From the NCBI GenBank assembly GCA_024760905.1, contig CM045729.1, positions 59,662,080 to 59,726,079 of the forward strand: a stretch of 64,000 nucleotides of DNA, read 5' to 3'. The position numbers and the translations under genes are program-made. The first letter of the stretch is position 1, and each line of letters begins with the position of its first letter. Below, piece after piece: positions 33,896-44,110 of the stretch. The notes beneath the pieces are model-generated. The model was given only the letters and a program-made list of their open reading frames with translations. It was not told the origin of the DNA and searched no databases. Origin of the DNA: Plotosus lineatus (taxonomy: Eukaryota > Chordata > Actinopteri > Siluriformes > Plotosidae).

Positions 33896-35255
33896 TACTA
33901 GGATATAATTTTATTTAATTACTTAAATGAACAACACGTATATCAGAGTTGTGAGAGTGTTTTTTTTATTTTATTGATCTGAAATTACACTGAAAATACA
34001 CTTAAAAAATTGCCTGATTCTACTTTCATTGCCAGTGAAAAATGTTATGGTTTGACCTTAAACTGAGAAACAACAAAAAGTGACAAGGAGAAACCAGTAC
34101 TAACATGATATTTTTGCCTTGTAGTTATTTAATGAAACGGTGTCCTGGGGTGATCACTGCATGCTTTCTGCCTGCTTCCTCCAAGACTGTCTGACCTTGA
34201 CTTAGATACTGAAGTATCTTTAAAAGTCAGTACACAGCCTGACTTCGACACCATGTTAGAACAGAAAACATGTTCATAGAGGAGGTGCCAGCAGGCTGGC
34301 AAAGTAGCCAACACACCTGCCTCCGCCAGTTCGTCTCATTCTCCTAGGCGAGACATGGTGCGTTGCCTTCTGACGAGCCAGCGGTTGGCCCCCAGCCCTT
34401 TCATATGCAGTCAAGTCCTTCAGTCTGGCGGTGTCACCACAGAACTCATCTCATAACATGTGGCCACCTGGGCCTGTACAAAGTCTTTGGGATAACCATC
34501 AGTTTAAACGCTGTATTTCAGAATGTTGGCAATCTCTAGACAGTGAACACACCTACTCCCCTCTTAAACGGCAGGTGAAAATGCAAAGCATCCATCTTTC
34601 CATGGCAGCTGGCTATGAATGCCAAGGAGATCTCTCCAATACACAACCTGTTGGTCTTGATTCATGAACCAAAATATAATCGTATCAGACTACATTATGC
34701 CATTGGAATAGATTATGGGTAATCTTCTTATATTAAGAATATCAGTTGTAATGTTGGATTTTGTTCCAACTTGGTTTTCATTTTTTCGACTGGGAACACT
34801 CAGGGGAACTAAAATTACTTATTTACCCTGAAAGTGTGGTCAATGCATCAAGGCCGAGGTTTGAAATTTCCTTAAGTAACCAATTGGACCAGGTTCATTA
34901 GTTATTATATACTATTTCTGTAGTACTCACAAAAATAATAGGAAAACGTTGATACTTACATCCGGCAGCTGAAAGTTCCACTGGGAAAATGCAACTGTTT
35001 ATGTCTGGTGTCCAAAATCTTAGCTGAGGAGATGCAGCTTTCCACACCGACCCCATTCATGCTGGCTGTCAAATGCTTTTATGGATGAGCGAGCTCTCCC
35101 TGAACTTGCAATAAAACAAGCAGAGGAAAGGCACAGAAAATGGCCTTCAGCATCTTTTCTCCCTGAACATATATGCTACACTGATTTATTATTATTATTA
35201 TTTATTTTTTGAATATGGAGTGAGAAAAACTAAAATAAAATAGAAAATATTGACT
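33896..35255. other. No recognisable feature
   Basis: Includes a slightly GC-richer patch (34260-34670) with an open frame at 34431-34667. No motif recognised. Confidence 0.45.
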
Positions 35256-35259
35256 TTAT

Positions 35260-35480
35260 TTGTATTTTAGTCGAGCAAACTGGAACACTGGAAAGAATGG
35301 ACTGGTCAAAATTCCAGATTTGAGGCCACTTGAACAAATATGGGATCTAATTGCTTCACAAATTGATCACGTAGAGACTTCGTCCAAAGATGGTCTGGCA
35401 TTAAAAATGCCTGCTGTTATAAATCCAAAGGAGGCCAAAAGAAATAGGAAAACATTAATGGAATTTTCTGTTGAATTTTC
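35260..35480 (+). pseudogene. Tc1/mariner transposase C-terminal fragment (likely)
   Basis: The frame reads IPDLRPLEQIWDLIASQID, then LKMPAVINPKEAKRN. P-D-L-x-P-x-E-x2-W-D matches the motif holding the third catalytic residue of Tc1-like transposases, and M-P-A-V-I-x-P-K fits the usual C-terminal end. No terminal repeats seen; about 70 codons, clearly dead. Confidence 0.5.
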
Positions 35481-35519
35481 TGTTTTGCATTTAAGTTATT
35501 TCTTTGATTATGATGGCAT

Positions 35520-35640
35520 GATGGTATTGGCAGCCCAGCTCACAGCAAGGAGGTCCTGAGTTCGAGACCAAGGCTCGATGTGGAGTTTCTTTGTGGGTTT
35601 CCTCTGGGTACTTGGTACAAATACTTGCACATTAATTGGC
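35520..35640 (+). mobile_element. V-SINE/DANA-like head fragment
   Basis: 'cacagcaaggaggtcctgag', 'gttcgagaccaagg' (B box) and 'gatgtggagtttctttgtgg' followed by 'gggtttcctctgggtacttg'. A tail-like 'gatggattgatgatctgttc' follows the GT array at 35741. Confidence 0.65.
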
Positions 35641-35672
35641 TCTTCCAAATTGCATCATAAGAGTTTATGCAT

Positions 35673-35676
<4 letters not shown>

Positions 35677-35741
<65 letters not shown>
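35677..35741. repeat. (GT)n microsatellite
   Basis: Uninterrupted GT run inside the SINE remnant. Confidence 0.98.
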
Positions 35742-35743
<2 letters not shown>

Positions 35744-35870
35744 AGGCCGATGATGGATTGATGATCTGTTCAGGATGTAAATAAATTAATGAACAATTTG
35801 CTGAATTGTCTTTCTTCAAAGAACACAAATAAAATGTTAATTGAAATAACTCACATTTTCAATCAAATTT

Positions 35871-35874
<4 letters not shown>

Positions 35875-35958
<84 letters not shown>
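35875..35958. repeat. (AT)n microsatellite, 84 bp
   Basis: Perfect AT run that abuts the broken 3' side of a LINE copy at 35959. Confidence 0.98.
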
Positions 35959-35960
<2 letters not shown>

Positions 35961-37127
35961 GCACCCTGTCATATGCTTTCTTCAGATCCACAAAGGCATA
36001 ATGCAGATCATTCTGACCTTCTCTGTACTTCTCTGTTAACATCTTCAAAGCAAACACTGCATCTTTGGTGCTCTTTCTCGGCATGAAACCAAACTGTTGT
36101 TCACAAATGCTGCCCTTAGTCTAGCTTCCACTATTCTTTCCCATAACTTCATTGTGGGGCCCATCAACTTTATCCCTCTGTAGTTGCCACAATTCTGCAC
36201 GTCTCTCTTGTTCTTAAAAATGGGCACCAGCATACTTCTCCTTCATTCCTCTGGCATCGTCTCACTCTCTAAAACCTCGTTGAATGTTCTTGTCAGGAAG
36301 TCTACTGCTACCTCTCCTAGACTCCTCCATACCTCCCCCTGTATGTCATCATGACCAACTGCCTTTCCATTCTTCATCCTCTCCAATGCCCTCCTCACTT
36401 CACCCTTACTAATCTTTGCTACGTCCTGGTCCTCGACGGTCACCTCTTCTACTCTTTTTTCTCTCTCATTTTCCTCATTCATCAGCTCTTCAAAGTAGTC
36501 TTTCCATCTTCCCAGCACACTTCTGTCATCAGTCAATACATTTCCCTCTCTGTCCTTAATCACTCTAACTTGCTGCTCGTTTTTCCCATCTCTATTTCTT
36601 TGCTGTGCCAACCTGTATAAATCATTTTCTCCCTCTTTCCTTTCCAACCGAGCATACAAGTCATCATACGCCCTCTGTTTGGCCTTTGACACCACTACCT
36701 TCACCTTACGCTGTGTCTCCCCGTACTCCTGTTTACTGTCTTCAGTCTTCTCAATGTCCCACTTCTTCTTAGCTAGCCTCTTCTTTTGTACACACTCCTG
36801 CACTCCCAAGTCTCCTTATATACTCTCCTTCCAGATGACACACTAAGTGTTCTCCTACCTGTCTCCCTGATCACATTAGCTGTAGTTGTCCGATGCACTG
36901 GATGCACCCTGTTGGTTCACAGCACTGATGGTGGTCGTTATTAACCCGGGCCTCGACCAATCCGGTATGAAATTCTTTGTTGTGATTTGCATATTTTATT
37001 TGGCGTTTGTTTTATGCCGGATGCCCTTCCTGACGCAACCCTCTGCATTTATCCAGGCTTGGGACCGGCGTGAGGGAGAGACACTGAGACACTGGTTTGT
37101 GCCCCCCCCCCCTTCCGGCTGCATTTT
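35959..37127 (-). mobile_element. RTE-type LINE, 3'-truncated and internally deleted
   Basis: From the 5' UTR (about 37127, including 'gcataaaacaaacgccaaat' and 'cgaggcccgggttaataacg' on the minus strand) it jumps near 36903 from 'caacagggtgc' to 'ggacaactacagctaatg', losing the whole endonuclease. It then runs through the linker and RT fingers (36243-36809; [19 protein letters not shown]) and a frameshifted segment (NYRGIKLM, 36045-36233) to FVDLKKAYDRVP, where it ends in (AT)n. The RT catalytic box and the LINE 3' end are missing. Confidence 0.9.
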
Positions 37128-37169
<42 letters not shown>

Positions 37170-37170
37170 T
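37128..37170. repeat. (TA)n/(CA)n microsatellite
   Basis: Compound dinucleotide run at the 5' side of the LINE. Confidence 0.95.
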
Positions 37171-37766
37171 GTGTATACATATATACCGTATAAACACATA
37201 CACATACATACATGAGAAACTGGTTAAATAATTCACAGTATGTCAATCTGTCTGCAATTCACAAAATTTCCATTACAACAATCTCTGCATGTGAGCAGAA
37301 GACACACTAAGGGCATCTGTTAAAAGATAACACTGCCTTTATTTCTTTACACCTTTTTTTTTCTGGTCAGATAATAAATGAGAGTGAATAATCGACTTCA
37401 TTGTGAACACATTATCACAAGAAAAAAATCAAGATGCTTTTGATATAAATGCTAACAAGCTTGAGAAAGAGATTAGAATTTAGTGCTAATCAGCTATGCA
37501 TTATTCATAATGCCCATGCAGCAGAGGGAATGAGGCTTATTTAAAAACATTTATTGAGAAACAATTGGTTGACATCTACACAATGACATCCATTTAATAC
37601 TCTGATGTGCATTAAGAATTGATGGGTAATTATGCTGAATGTCAGTGACAGAGTCCTCCCAAGGCTAGTATCCAGGGCAGCTAGTATCCGTTGGCTAGCA
37701 TCTGGTTTTACTAAGGTATAGAAAAAATCAGTATAAACTCTTATTTTGGTCAGACACGTCATCTTA
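37171..37766. other. No recognisable feature
   Basis: Unique-looking sequence. Confidence 0.5.
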
Positions 37767-37965
37767 TCTTAGGGCAGTGATAGCTCAGTGGCTAAGGCTC
37801 TTGATTACTGATCCGAAGGTTGGTGTTTCAAGCTCCAGTACCACCAAGGTTCCACTGTTGGGTCCTTGTTGTGCCTTAACGCTCAGGTGTATAATAAAAA
37901 AAAATGATGAATGTAAGTCACTCTGGATAAGGGTATCTGCCAAATGCCATAATTGTAAATCTTAT
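37767..37965 (+). mobile_element. tRNA-derived SINE with teleost 'gataagggt' tail
   Basis: Head 'gggcagtgatagctcagtgg', B box-like 'ggtgtttcaagctccag', then 'ccactgttgggtccttgttg' and the tail 'gtaagtcactctggataagg' ... 'ctgccaaatgccataa'. This tail type is widespread in teleost SINE/L2-type repeats. Distinct from types I and II. Confidence 0.8.
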
Positions 37966-38219
37966 CTATGATTAGTTAATGCTTTAAAGGGGATAATTTG
38001 TATTTTTCAGTCACTGAATGGGAACAATATGAAGTCAGGCTGTAGGATAACTATTGCAAACACAGAGTTTTAGGTTGATGCAGCCAGTTAATTACAGGTA
38101 TGTCATGTGTTTTCCGTGACGCTCCCAATTCTCTGTCCCATTCTGGAATGCTAATGGAATTTACAATTATTCAGCAAAATGAAGACAGGTGTTGCTGAAT
38201 AGTTATTCAGGATATACTA

Positions 38220-38879
38220 CAGTGATACCTCAGCTCACGAACATAATTGGTTCCCAGAAAGTGTGTGTAAGGCGAAAAGTTCGTCTTCCGAACATTTATT
38301 TCCCATAAGAAACCATTAAAATGAGAATAATCCGTTCCCAGGTCCCCATAAAACATAATTTTCTACTAAATAAGCCTTAAAACTACACAAAAATATACCT
38401 TATTTTATGTATAATAAATGTGCTATTGTATTGTAATTAAAGAAATAAACTGTACTGTATAATAAAGTCGTTTTATTTACCTTTGTGATGGTAGTTGATG
38501 GCTTGATGGAATGGAGTGGGAGGAGGAGGGAGGGAGGGAGTTACTGTTTGGAAGGAGAGTCACCTTCCATAAGGACTGTAGGTAACTCAACCTGAGGTGG
38601 GGTCTTTTTCGGTCCCATAATAGCAAAAGTACACTCAATATGGTCCAAAATGTCTATCAAACACAAACCACGTCCGCACTCAAAGAAAGGGGGTGACGAA
38701 CTGGGACGCTGTGAGCGTGCGTCAGCTTCTCGTGACCGCCACCGTGGCGCTGTTCGACCGCGTGGTTTGGTTCGTCCGCCGAAAACTAGTTCGTCAGCAG
38801 AGACTATATGCTCGCGAATTTAATGTTCTTGAGGCGAAAAGTTCGTGAGCTTAAGCGTTCGTCGGCGGAGGTTTTACTG
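38220..38879. mobile_element. Tigger/pogo-like element, 660 bp
   Basis: Ends 'cagtgatacctcagctcacg' and 'gttcgtcggcggaggttttactg' (inverted with mismatches), TA on both sides. Subterminal 'aaccattaaaatgagaataa' and 'ccgttcccaggtcccc' fit the group. On the minus strand a short frame beginning MGPKKTPPQVEL (Met at 38616-38618) ends after about 25 codons and may be a transposase N-terminal remnant. Confidence 0.8.
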
Positions 38880-38881
38880 TA

Positions 38882-39992
38882 CTTGAAATTATGAAAAGCA
38901 AGCGAAATAAATACTTTATAGGTTCAGTATTATTGTATATATTGTACACATATAAATAATAAATTATAAATATATTCTAAGTATTATATAGTGAGACCAG
39001 GTGAGCTTCGCATGCTTCGGGAGCGCAGTGTGAGCACTTTGTAACAACATCTTTTCATAATCAGCCATAATAGCATGTTTTTAGACTTATTGACAGTTTT
39101 AATATGTACTACACAGAAGAAAAGCAAAATTAAATGAGGCCTTATGTCTTCTTCCACTGTTAAAGCATAACTGTAATAATGCAGATTGCTCCAAGGAACA
39201 ATGATAAAGTGTGAGTTTCAGTCATTTTAATTTAAGCATATAATCATGAAGAATTTTGTGTTGGAGACTGTTTAGCATAGTGAAAGATGAAATTTGAATT
39301 TTTTTAGATAAATTATAGAGTAATGGAGAAAATAGTGGCAATGATATAATAAGTAAAAAAATGGAGTAAAACAAAAAAAAAAAAAAAAAAAGACAATTGC
39401 TCTTTTTCTTGAATTTTTGTCTTCCTAGTCAGTTAATCACCCATGTTCAAATACATGATAATCTCTATCAGTGGCATATCCATTTGTCTATTTGAATTTT
39501 TCATGATTTATGTGTACAAAGTGAATTGGTGTTACAACTGACTCATGACTAATAATTGTGGCACTTTGCTGTATCATATTAGTACTGAGAAACAGCACAG
39601 AACCTTGTGTCCCAGAGTGTACCACTCAATCTCCAGGCGTGGATGCAGTATACTGCAGTGTACACCGGTTTTTGATTCAGATACTAATCTGCTTGCTTAT
39701 TTAAATCTGCATTTCAGTGAGCTCCTTAGCTCTAATTTGCCAGTTAACCTTTACTGTTTTTCTTAACGCTGTCTTATCCTAGAGCTTTGTTGTCATGCTT
39801 TTGTTTCAAAATTTTACAGCCGATGACTGCTGCCTATAGTTTTCTTGATAATCTTATTTTTTATTGATTTTTTCAAATTTACAGTAATCTCCACACCTTC
39901 ATCAATGAAGATACTGTATGTAACACCGGACTACTTTTAATTCCATTGAAAATGTACATTACTCCTTGATGATGGGAAAATTTTCACATGAT
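38882..39992. other. No recognisable feature
   Basis: AT-rich, with an A-run near 39372-39391. Confidence 0.5.
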
Positions 39993-40009
39993 AATAGAAG
40001 GATGTGCAT

Positions 40010-40365
40010 ACGGGGCAGTGATGGTCTAGTGGTATAGGGCGCTGGATCGCTGATCCAAAGGTTGGGGGTTCGAGTCCCACTCTCCACAGGGTTGTCACTG
40101 TCCCCCCCAGTGCAGCTAACTGGGTTATCAAAGGCGGGCCATGTCTCTCACTGTCTATGGTGAGAGGCATGTAAAAGAACCATTGCTGACTTTCGTAAGG
40201 AGTAGGCTGCAAAGTCGTCAGCGTGTTTCTATCCCTTGCTAAAAGGGTTGTGACAGGAAGGGCATCCGACGTAAAAACCTCTGCCAAATCAAATGTGCGA
40301 ATCAGATGATTCGCTGTGGCGACTCCCGAGTGAAAGGGAAAAAGCCGAAAGGAAGACAGACAGAC
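40010..40365 (+). mobile_element. tRNA-derived SINE, type II, full length with 17-bp TSD
   Basis: All modules present: 'gatggtctagtggtataggg' head, B box 'gggttcgagtcccac', body, 'gacaggaagggcatccgacg' (LINE 5'-UTR-like), 'cgctgtggcgactcccgagt' and 'gccgaaaggaag' (LINE 3' end), GACA tail. Exact duplication aatagaaggatgtgcat at 39993-40009 and 40366-40382. Confidence 0.97.
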
Positions 40366-40406
40366 AATAGAAGGATGTGCATGGTGTTATGTGGGAATTC
40401 TAAAGT

Positions 40407-40545
40407 CATTCATTTATTCATTCATTCATTCATTTTCTGAACCACTTAAGCCTGATTAGGGTAGTGGGGAGGCTGGCGCCCATCTCAGCCAACTCGGGGC
40501 AGGGACAGAGTACACCCTGGACAGCTCACCCAGCCATTGCAAGTA
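40407..40545 (-). mobile_element. V-SINE/type I SINE tail fragment
   Basis: Minus strand: 'gagctgtccagggtgtactc', 'ggcgccagcctccccactac', then a degraded 'ctaatcaggcttaagtggtt' and GAAT repeats. Confidence 0.75.
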
Positions 40546-41274
40546 CAAAGTCTGTACTTTATATAATCACTGAGGCATTTAATTGTGTCAATAATATCTT
40601 TTTTGTCTTGTACCTCTTTTTACTTGGCTCAGAGATTTCAGTAGCATCTGAACTGACTCATAATTTGCTATGAGAAAGTTAATGAAAGTTTCCACATTCA
40701 ATGCTGTAATTGCGTTTATAGCTTACAAATTAACTTGCATTAAGTAGATGTTTGTAGTAGTTACTGAAATTAACTGATTACCGTATTTTTTGGACAAAAG
40801 TCACACTTTTTTCATACTTTGGCTGAAGGTACAACTTGTACTCTAGAGCGACTTATAGGTGAAATTATTACATATACAGTGGAGCCTCAGAATCCGAACG
40901 ATCTAGAGTCCGAACAAATCAGAATGCGAACAAAAAATCAGTGAGTTCTTCCATCCGGAAAACAACACAAAAACCAGAAGTCGAACTCGAGAAATGTGCG
41001 AGAAAAAACGAGACCGAAAGGCAGGAAAAGTGCGTAAGTCCGGAAGTGCGGAAGTTGTTGATACTATGTATCACCCTAAAAGCTGTCCTGTGGAAGTCCG
41101 GAAGTTGTTGATACAGTACTATGTACATAAAGCTAAAGCTAGTGCTAAAGCACTAAAGCTATCTAATCACTAACTCCATATACCACCCCCAGCAACAAAT
41201 ACGATTTAGAGTGCAGAACAGAAAACCCACAAATTGGCTTATAGGCATAACCGCCTAAACGAAGCTGAAGAGGA

Positions 41275-41280
41275 TGTATG

Positions 41281-41314
<34 letters not shown>

Positions 41315-41330
41315 TGTATGTATATAAGCT
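41275..41330. repeat. (TATG)n microsatellite
   Basis: About ten GTAT units. Confidence 0.96.
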
Positions 41331-41387
41331 AAGATAAAGCAATAAAGCTAAGCTAATGCGCTAGCAGCGCTGTGAACACCTTTGTAT

Positions 41388-41650
41388 GAGGTCATGATCC
41401 ACTTCCGTAAGGTTTTGAAAAGAATGCAGAAACAAGCAACGTTAGAAATGTTTTTCAAGAAAAGAAAGCAACATCCTGAAGAGAGTCATCCATGCAAACC
41501 AGTAGCAAGAGAAAAAAAAAACACCTTTGGCTGATTTACCTGAACCTGTTATGGAATGGAATCCGCTTTCCTCTGTCACTCTTTGTTATGGAAGGGAAGC
41601 CTGCTCTTCTCTCTCTCTCCAACATTTACGTATGCCAACTGCTGACCACC
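41388..41650 (+). pseudogene. Pogo/Tigger transposase C-terminal tail, fossil
   Basis: From 41388: EVMIHFRKVLKRMQKQATL, then EMFFKKRKQHPEESHP. After an A-run that breaks the frame (near 41511) comes TPLADLPEPVMEWNPLSS. A 'Q-A-T-L-x-x-F-F-K-K' ending is typical of the C-terminal tail of pogo/Tigger transposases. The DDE core is missing. Confidence 0.6.
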
Positions 41651-41685
41651 ATAAAGGTTAAAATTCTTATCTTTATTGTTCTTAT

Positions 41686-41891
41686 GCTTTAACTGCACTG
41701 TGTGTTATGGTCTCTTAAAAATGAGTTGCACATTGAAATGCACGTTGGAGAGGGGTGTGGCTGCCACACACAGGGTGGAGTGCTAAACAAACAAACCTGA
41801 TTCCATTTAATCATGGGCTATAAAGATTAGCAGCGCTTTTTCCGGTCTCACTCACTCATTCACTCACTCATGCACTCTCTCTCGCTCTCTG

Positions 41892-41963
<72 letters not shown>

Positions 41964-42133
41964 ACACACACACATAAACAGTCTCTCTCTCGCTAGAGAC
42001 TCGCTAGAGAGAGAGAGAGAGAGAGAGACTGGGAAAAGTGCTGCTTGTCTTTATAGCCCGTGATTAAATGGAATCAGGCTTGTTTCTTTAGCACTCCACC
42101 ATGTAGTAGCAAACGCCCCTCTCCAATGCACAT

Positions 42134-42195
<62 letters not shown>

Positions 42196-42572
42196 ACAAT
42201 AGAGAGAGAGATAGAGAGAGAGAGCAATAGAGAGAGAGATAGAGAGAGAGAGAGAGTGAGACCGAGAAAAGTTCTGCTTGTCTTTAAAGCCCATGATTAA
42301 ATGGAATCAGGTTTCTTTCTTTAGCACTCCACCGTGTAGTAGCAAACGCCCCTCTCCAACACACATTTCAGTGTGTGGGTGTGTATGAGTGAATGAGTGA
42401 GACCGGGAAGAGCGCTGCTAATCTTTATAGCCATGATTAAATGGAATCAGGTGTGTTTGTTTAGCACTCTGCCCCGCATGTGGTAGCCACGCCCCTCTCC
42501 AACGCACATTTCAACACACAACTCATTTTTAAGAGACCATAACACTAAAAATCCACATTGCAGTTAAAGAGT
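41686..42572. repeat. Large inverted repeat with repeated units
   Basis: Left arm 41686-41855 and right arm 42396-42572 are near-reverse complements (for example 'ttatggtctcttaaaaatga' against 'tcatttttaagagaccataa'). Two further direct copies of the right-arm core lie at about 42025-42140 and 42255-42370. The centre holds (CT)n, (CA)n, (GT)n and (GA)n runs (41865-42254). Confidence 0.85.
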
Positions 42573-42889
42573 CTCTCACAACACCGACCATAACATAGTG
42601 TACTGTTCAATAATTTTTCCACGTAATTTTCAGACCTATGGTATGAGTTACGGTACTGTTAACTTCTGTTCAAAAGACGACAGAAAGGATTATGACCATT
42701 TACATTATGTGTAATAGGAAAAGCGGATTGGAAATCCGAGCAAATTAAAATCCGTTGAGTCGTCTGGAACGGATTAAGTTGGAGTACCGAGGTTCCACTA
42801 TAATTCTCTGCGTCATAATAATAATAATACATAATTTCAGATGTTTGTTATTTTAGACAAGACCACAAGAGGGCACTCTAGGCTTGGGT

Positions 42890-43035
42890 ACCAGTACCTG
42901 CTCATCCACCACTGAAGTACTGGCCCCAAAAAGAAAATCCTATTCTGTGGATTACAAGCTACAAGTAGTGAAATATGCAGCAGAAAATAGTAATCGAGCA
43001 GCAGAAAGAAAGTTTGGGATAATGAGAAACCTGTG
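42890..43035 (+). pseudogene. Pogo-family transposase Brinker-type HTH, fossil
   Basis: The frame reads VLAPKRKSYSVDYKLQVVKY, then AAENSNRAAERKFGIMRNL followed by a stop. K-R-K-S-Y-S-V-x2-K-L-x-V-V-x-Y-A and N-R-A-A-x-x-x-F-G are hallmarks of the Brinker DNA-binding domain found ahead of CENP-B and DDE domains in POGK-like transposases. Downstream RRLKARWLELEERAHTW-like residues lie near 43115-43165, separated by an A-rich, frameshifted stretch. Confidence 0.75.
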
Positions 43036-43274
43036 AGGGACTGGAGAAAAGTTGACATTTTTATTACTGCAATGAAGAAAACAAAAAAAACAAAAACAAA
43101 AAAACATAAACAGCTTATCGCAGGCTAAAAGCTAGATGGCTAGAGCTAGAAGAACGAGCTCACACATGGGTGTTTAAGTAACGTTCTGCACGAAGAGGCT
43201 TGTCAACAGTGCAGTTGCGTCTCTATGTCCAGGTAGTAAAATTATTATTATATAATTCTGTTCATCATAATAAT

Positions 43275-43518
43275 CTTCTTTTCCTTTTGGCTTTCTCCCT
43301 TTTTCGGGGGTCGCCACAGTGAATCATGTGATTCGCAGGTTTGATTTGGCATAGGTTTTTACGTTGGATGCCCTTCCTGACACAGCTCCTTTAGCAAGGG
43401 CAGACACACACTGACGGCTATGCAGCTACTCTTTATGAAAGTCAGCAATGGTTCTTTTACATCATAGACGGTGAGAGACATGGCCGGCCTTTGATAACCC
43501 AGTTAGTTGTACTGGGGG
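43275..43518 (-). mobile_element. tRNA-derived SINE, type II, 5'-truncated, 17-bp TSD
   Basis: Lacks the tRNA head; body and full LINE-derived tail are present ('gcgacccccgaaaaaggg', 'gccaaaaggaaaagaag' on the minus strand). Exact duplication ctgttcatcataataat at 43258-43274 and 43519-43535. Confidence 0.95.
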
Positions 43519-43734
43519 CTGTTCATCATAATAATAACAAATTATTTCACGTTTATTTTTTTACACTCACAAGCACAAGAAGGCAACAAGAGGGCAGAAA
43601 AGTGCAATACTGCAATGAAGAAAAACAATAAAAAGGCCAGAAAAGCAAGATTACTATTACTGGAATGAAGAAAACAAACAAACAAAAAAATCTAATCGCA
43701 GGTTAAAAACTAATTGCGGGCTAAAAGCTAATCG

Positions 43735-44010
43735 TGGGCTAAAAGCTAGATGGTCACAGCTAGAGGAACCAGTTCGCACTTGAGCAACATGCCTCAGGAA
43801 GAGGCTTGTCTACAGTGCAGTTGCGTCTCCAAGTCTAGGTAGTTGTCAAGAGGGTGAATAGAAATGACTTTGCGTGAGGACTTTCTTGGTGTTACTGGTT
43901 CATGCAACGCAAACCCCTCTGCATCAGAGCGAGGACCACAACATCACAAAAACTGCCAGTAGATTTCCAAGCCAAGGTAGACAGTTTCCATGATTTTGCA
44001 ACTTATTGTC
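43735..44010 (+). pseudogene. Pogo-family transposase CENP-B-type HTH end, fossil
   Basis: Decayed frame: GRGLSTVQLRLQV near 43800, then WCYWFMQRKPLCIRARTT, SQKLPVDFQAKVDSF. W-C-x2-F-M-x-R and R-A-R-T-T-x-x-Q-K-L-P are typical of the second HTH and linker of pogo/CENP-B-type transposases. A second copy of GLSTVQLRL occurs near 43205, so part of the coding region was duplicated before the SINE inserted. Stops and frameshifts are present. Confidence 0.75.
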
Positions 44011-44110
44011 CAGTGTGCCCCTTTTTATATGTATTTTTTTCTTTATTATGCATTTTTTTGGCCAATGCAACTTGTATTCTGGAGTGACGTATAGTCCAGA
44101 AAGTACGGTA

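Larger units (their letters stand above)
40877..42800 (+). mobile_element. Tigger/pogo-like element nested in the 3.3-kb element
   Basis: Left end 'cagtggagcctcagaatccg' and right end 'agtaccgaggttccact' are inverted repeats with TA outside. 'gtccgaacaaatcagaatgc' and 'ggaaatccgagcaaattaaa' are matching subterminal blocks. Carries a transposase C-terminal fossil and a large inverted repeat. Confidence 0.8.
40781..44108 (+). mobile_element. Pogo-like transposon with Brinker-type HTH fossil, 3.3 kb
   Basis: Ends 'ccgtattttttggac' and 'gtccagaaagtacgg' are inverted repeats with TA outside. Internal repeat similarity extends to 'ggtacaacttgtactctaga' on the left and 'aatgcaacttgtattctgga' on the right. 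Holds two transposase fossils (42890-43035, 43735-44010) and later insertions: a Tigger-like element at 40877-42800 and a SINE at 43275-43518. The DDE catalytic part is absent. Confidence 0.75.

Noticed and set aside
35789..36084. Open frames of repeated YI residues across the TA arrays (also at 51428, 52976, 55673, 58596)
   Set aside because: Microsatellite translations only.
40010..40090. Possible tRNA genes at the A/B boxes of SINEs
   Set aside because: The tRNA-like heads are followed directly by SINE body and LINE-derived tail and recur many times; no free cloverleaf gene was found.
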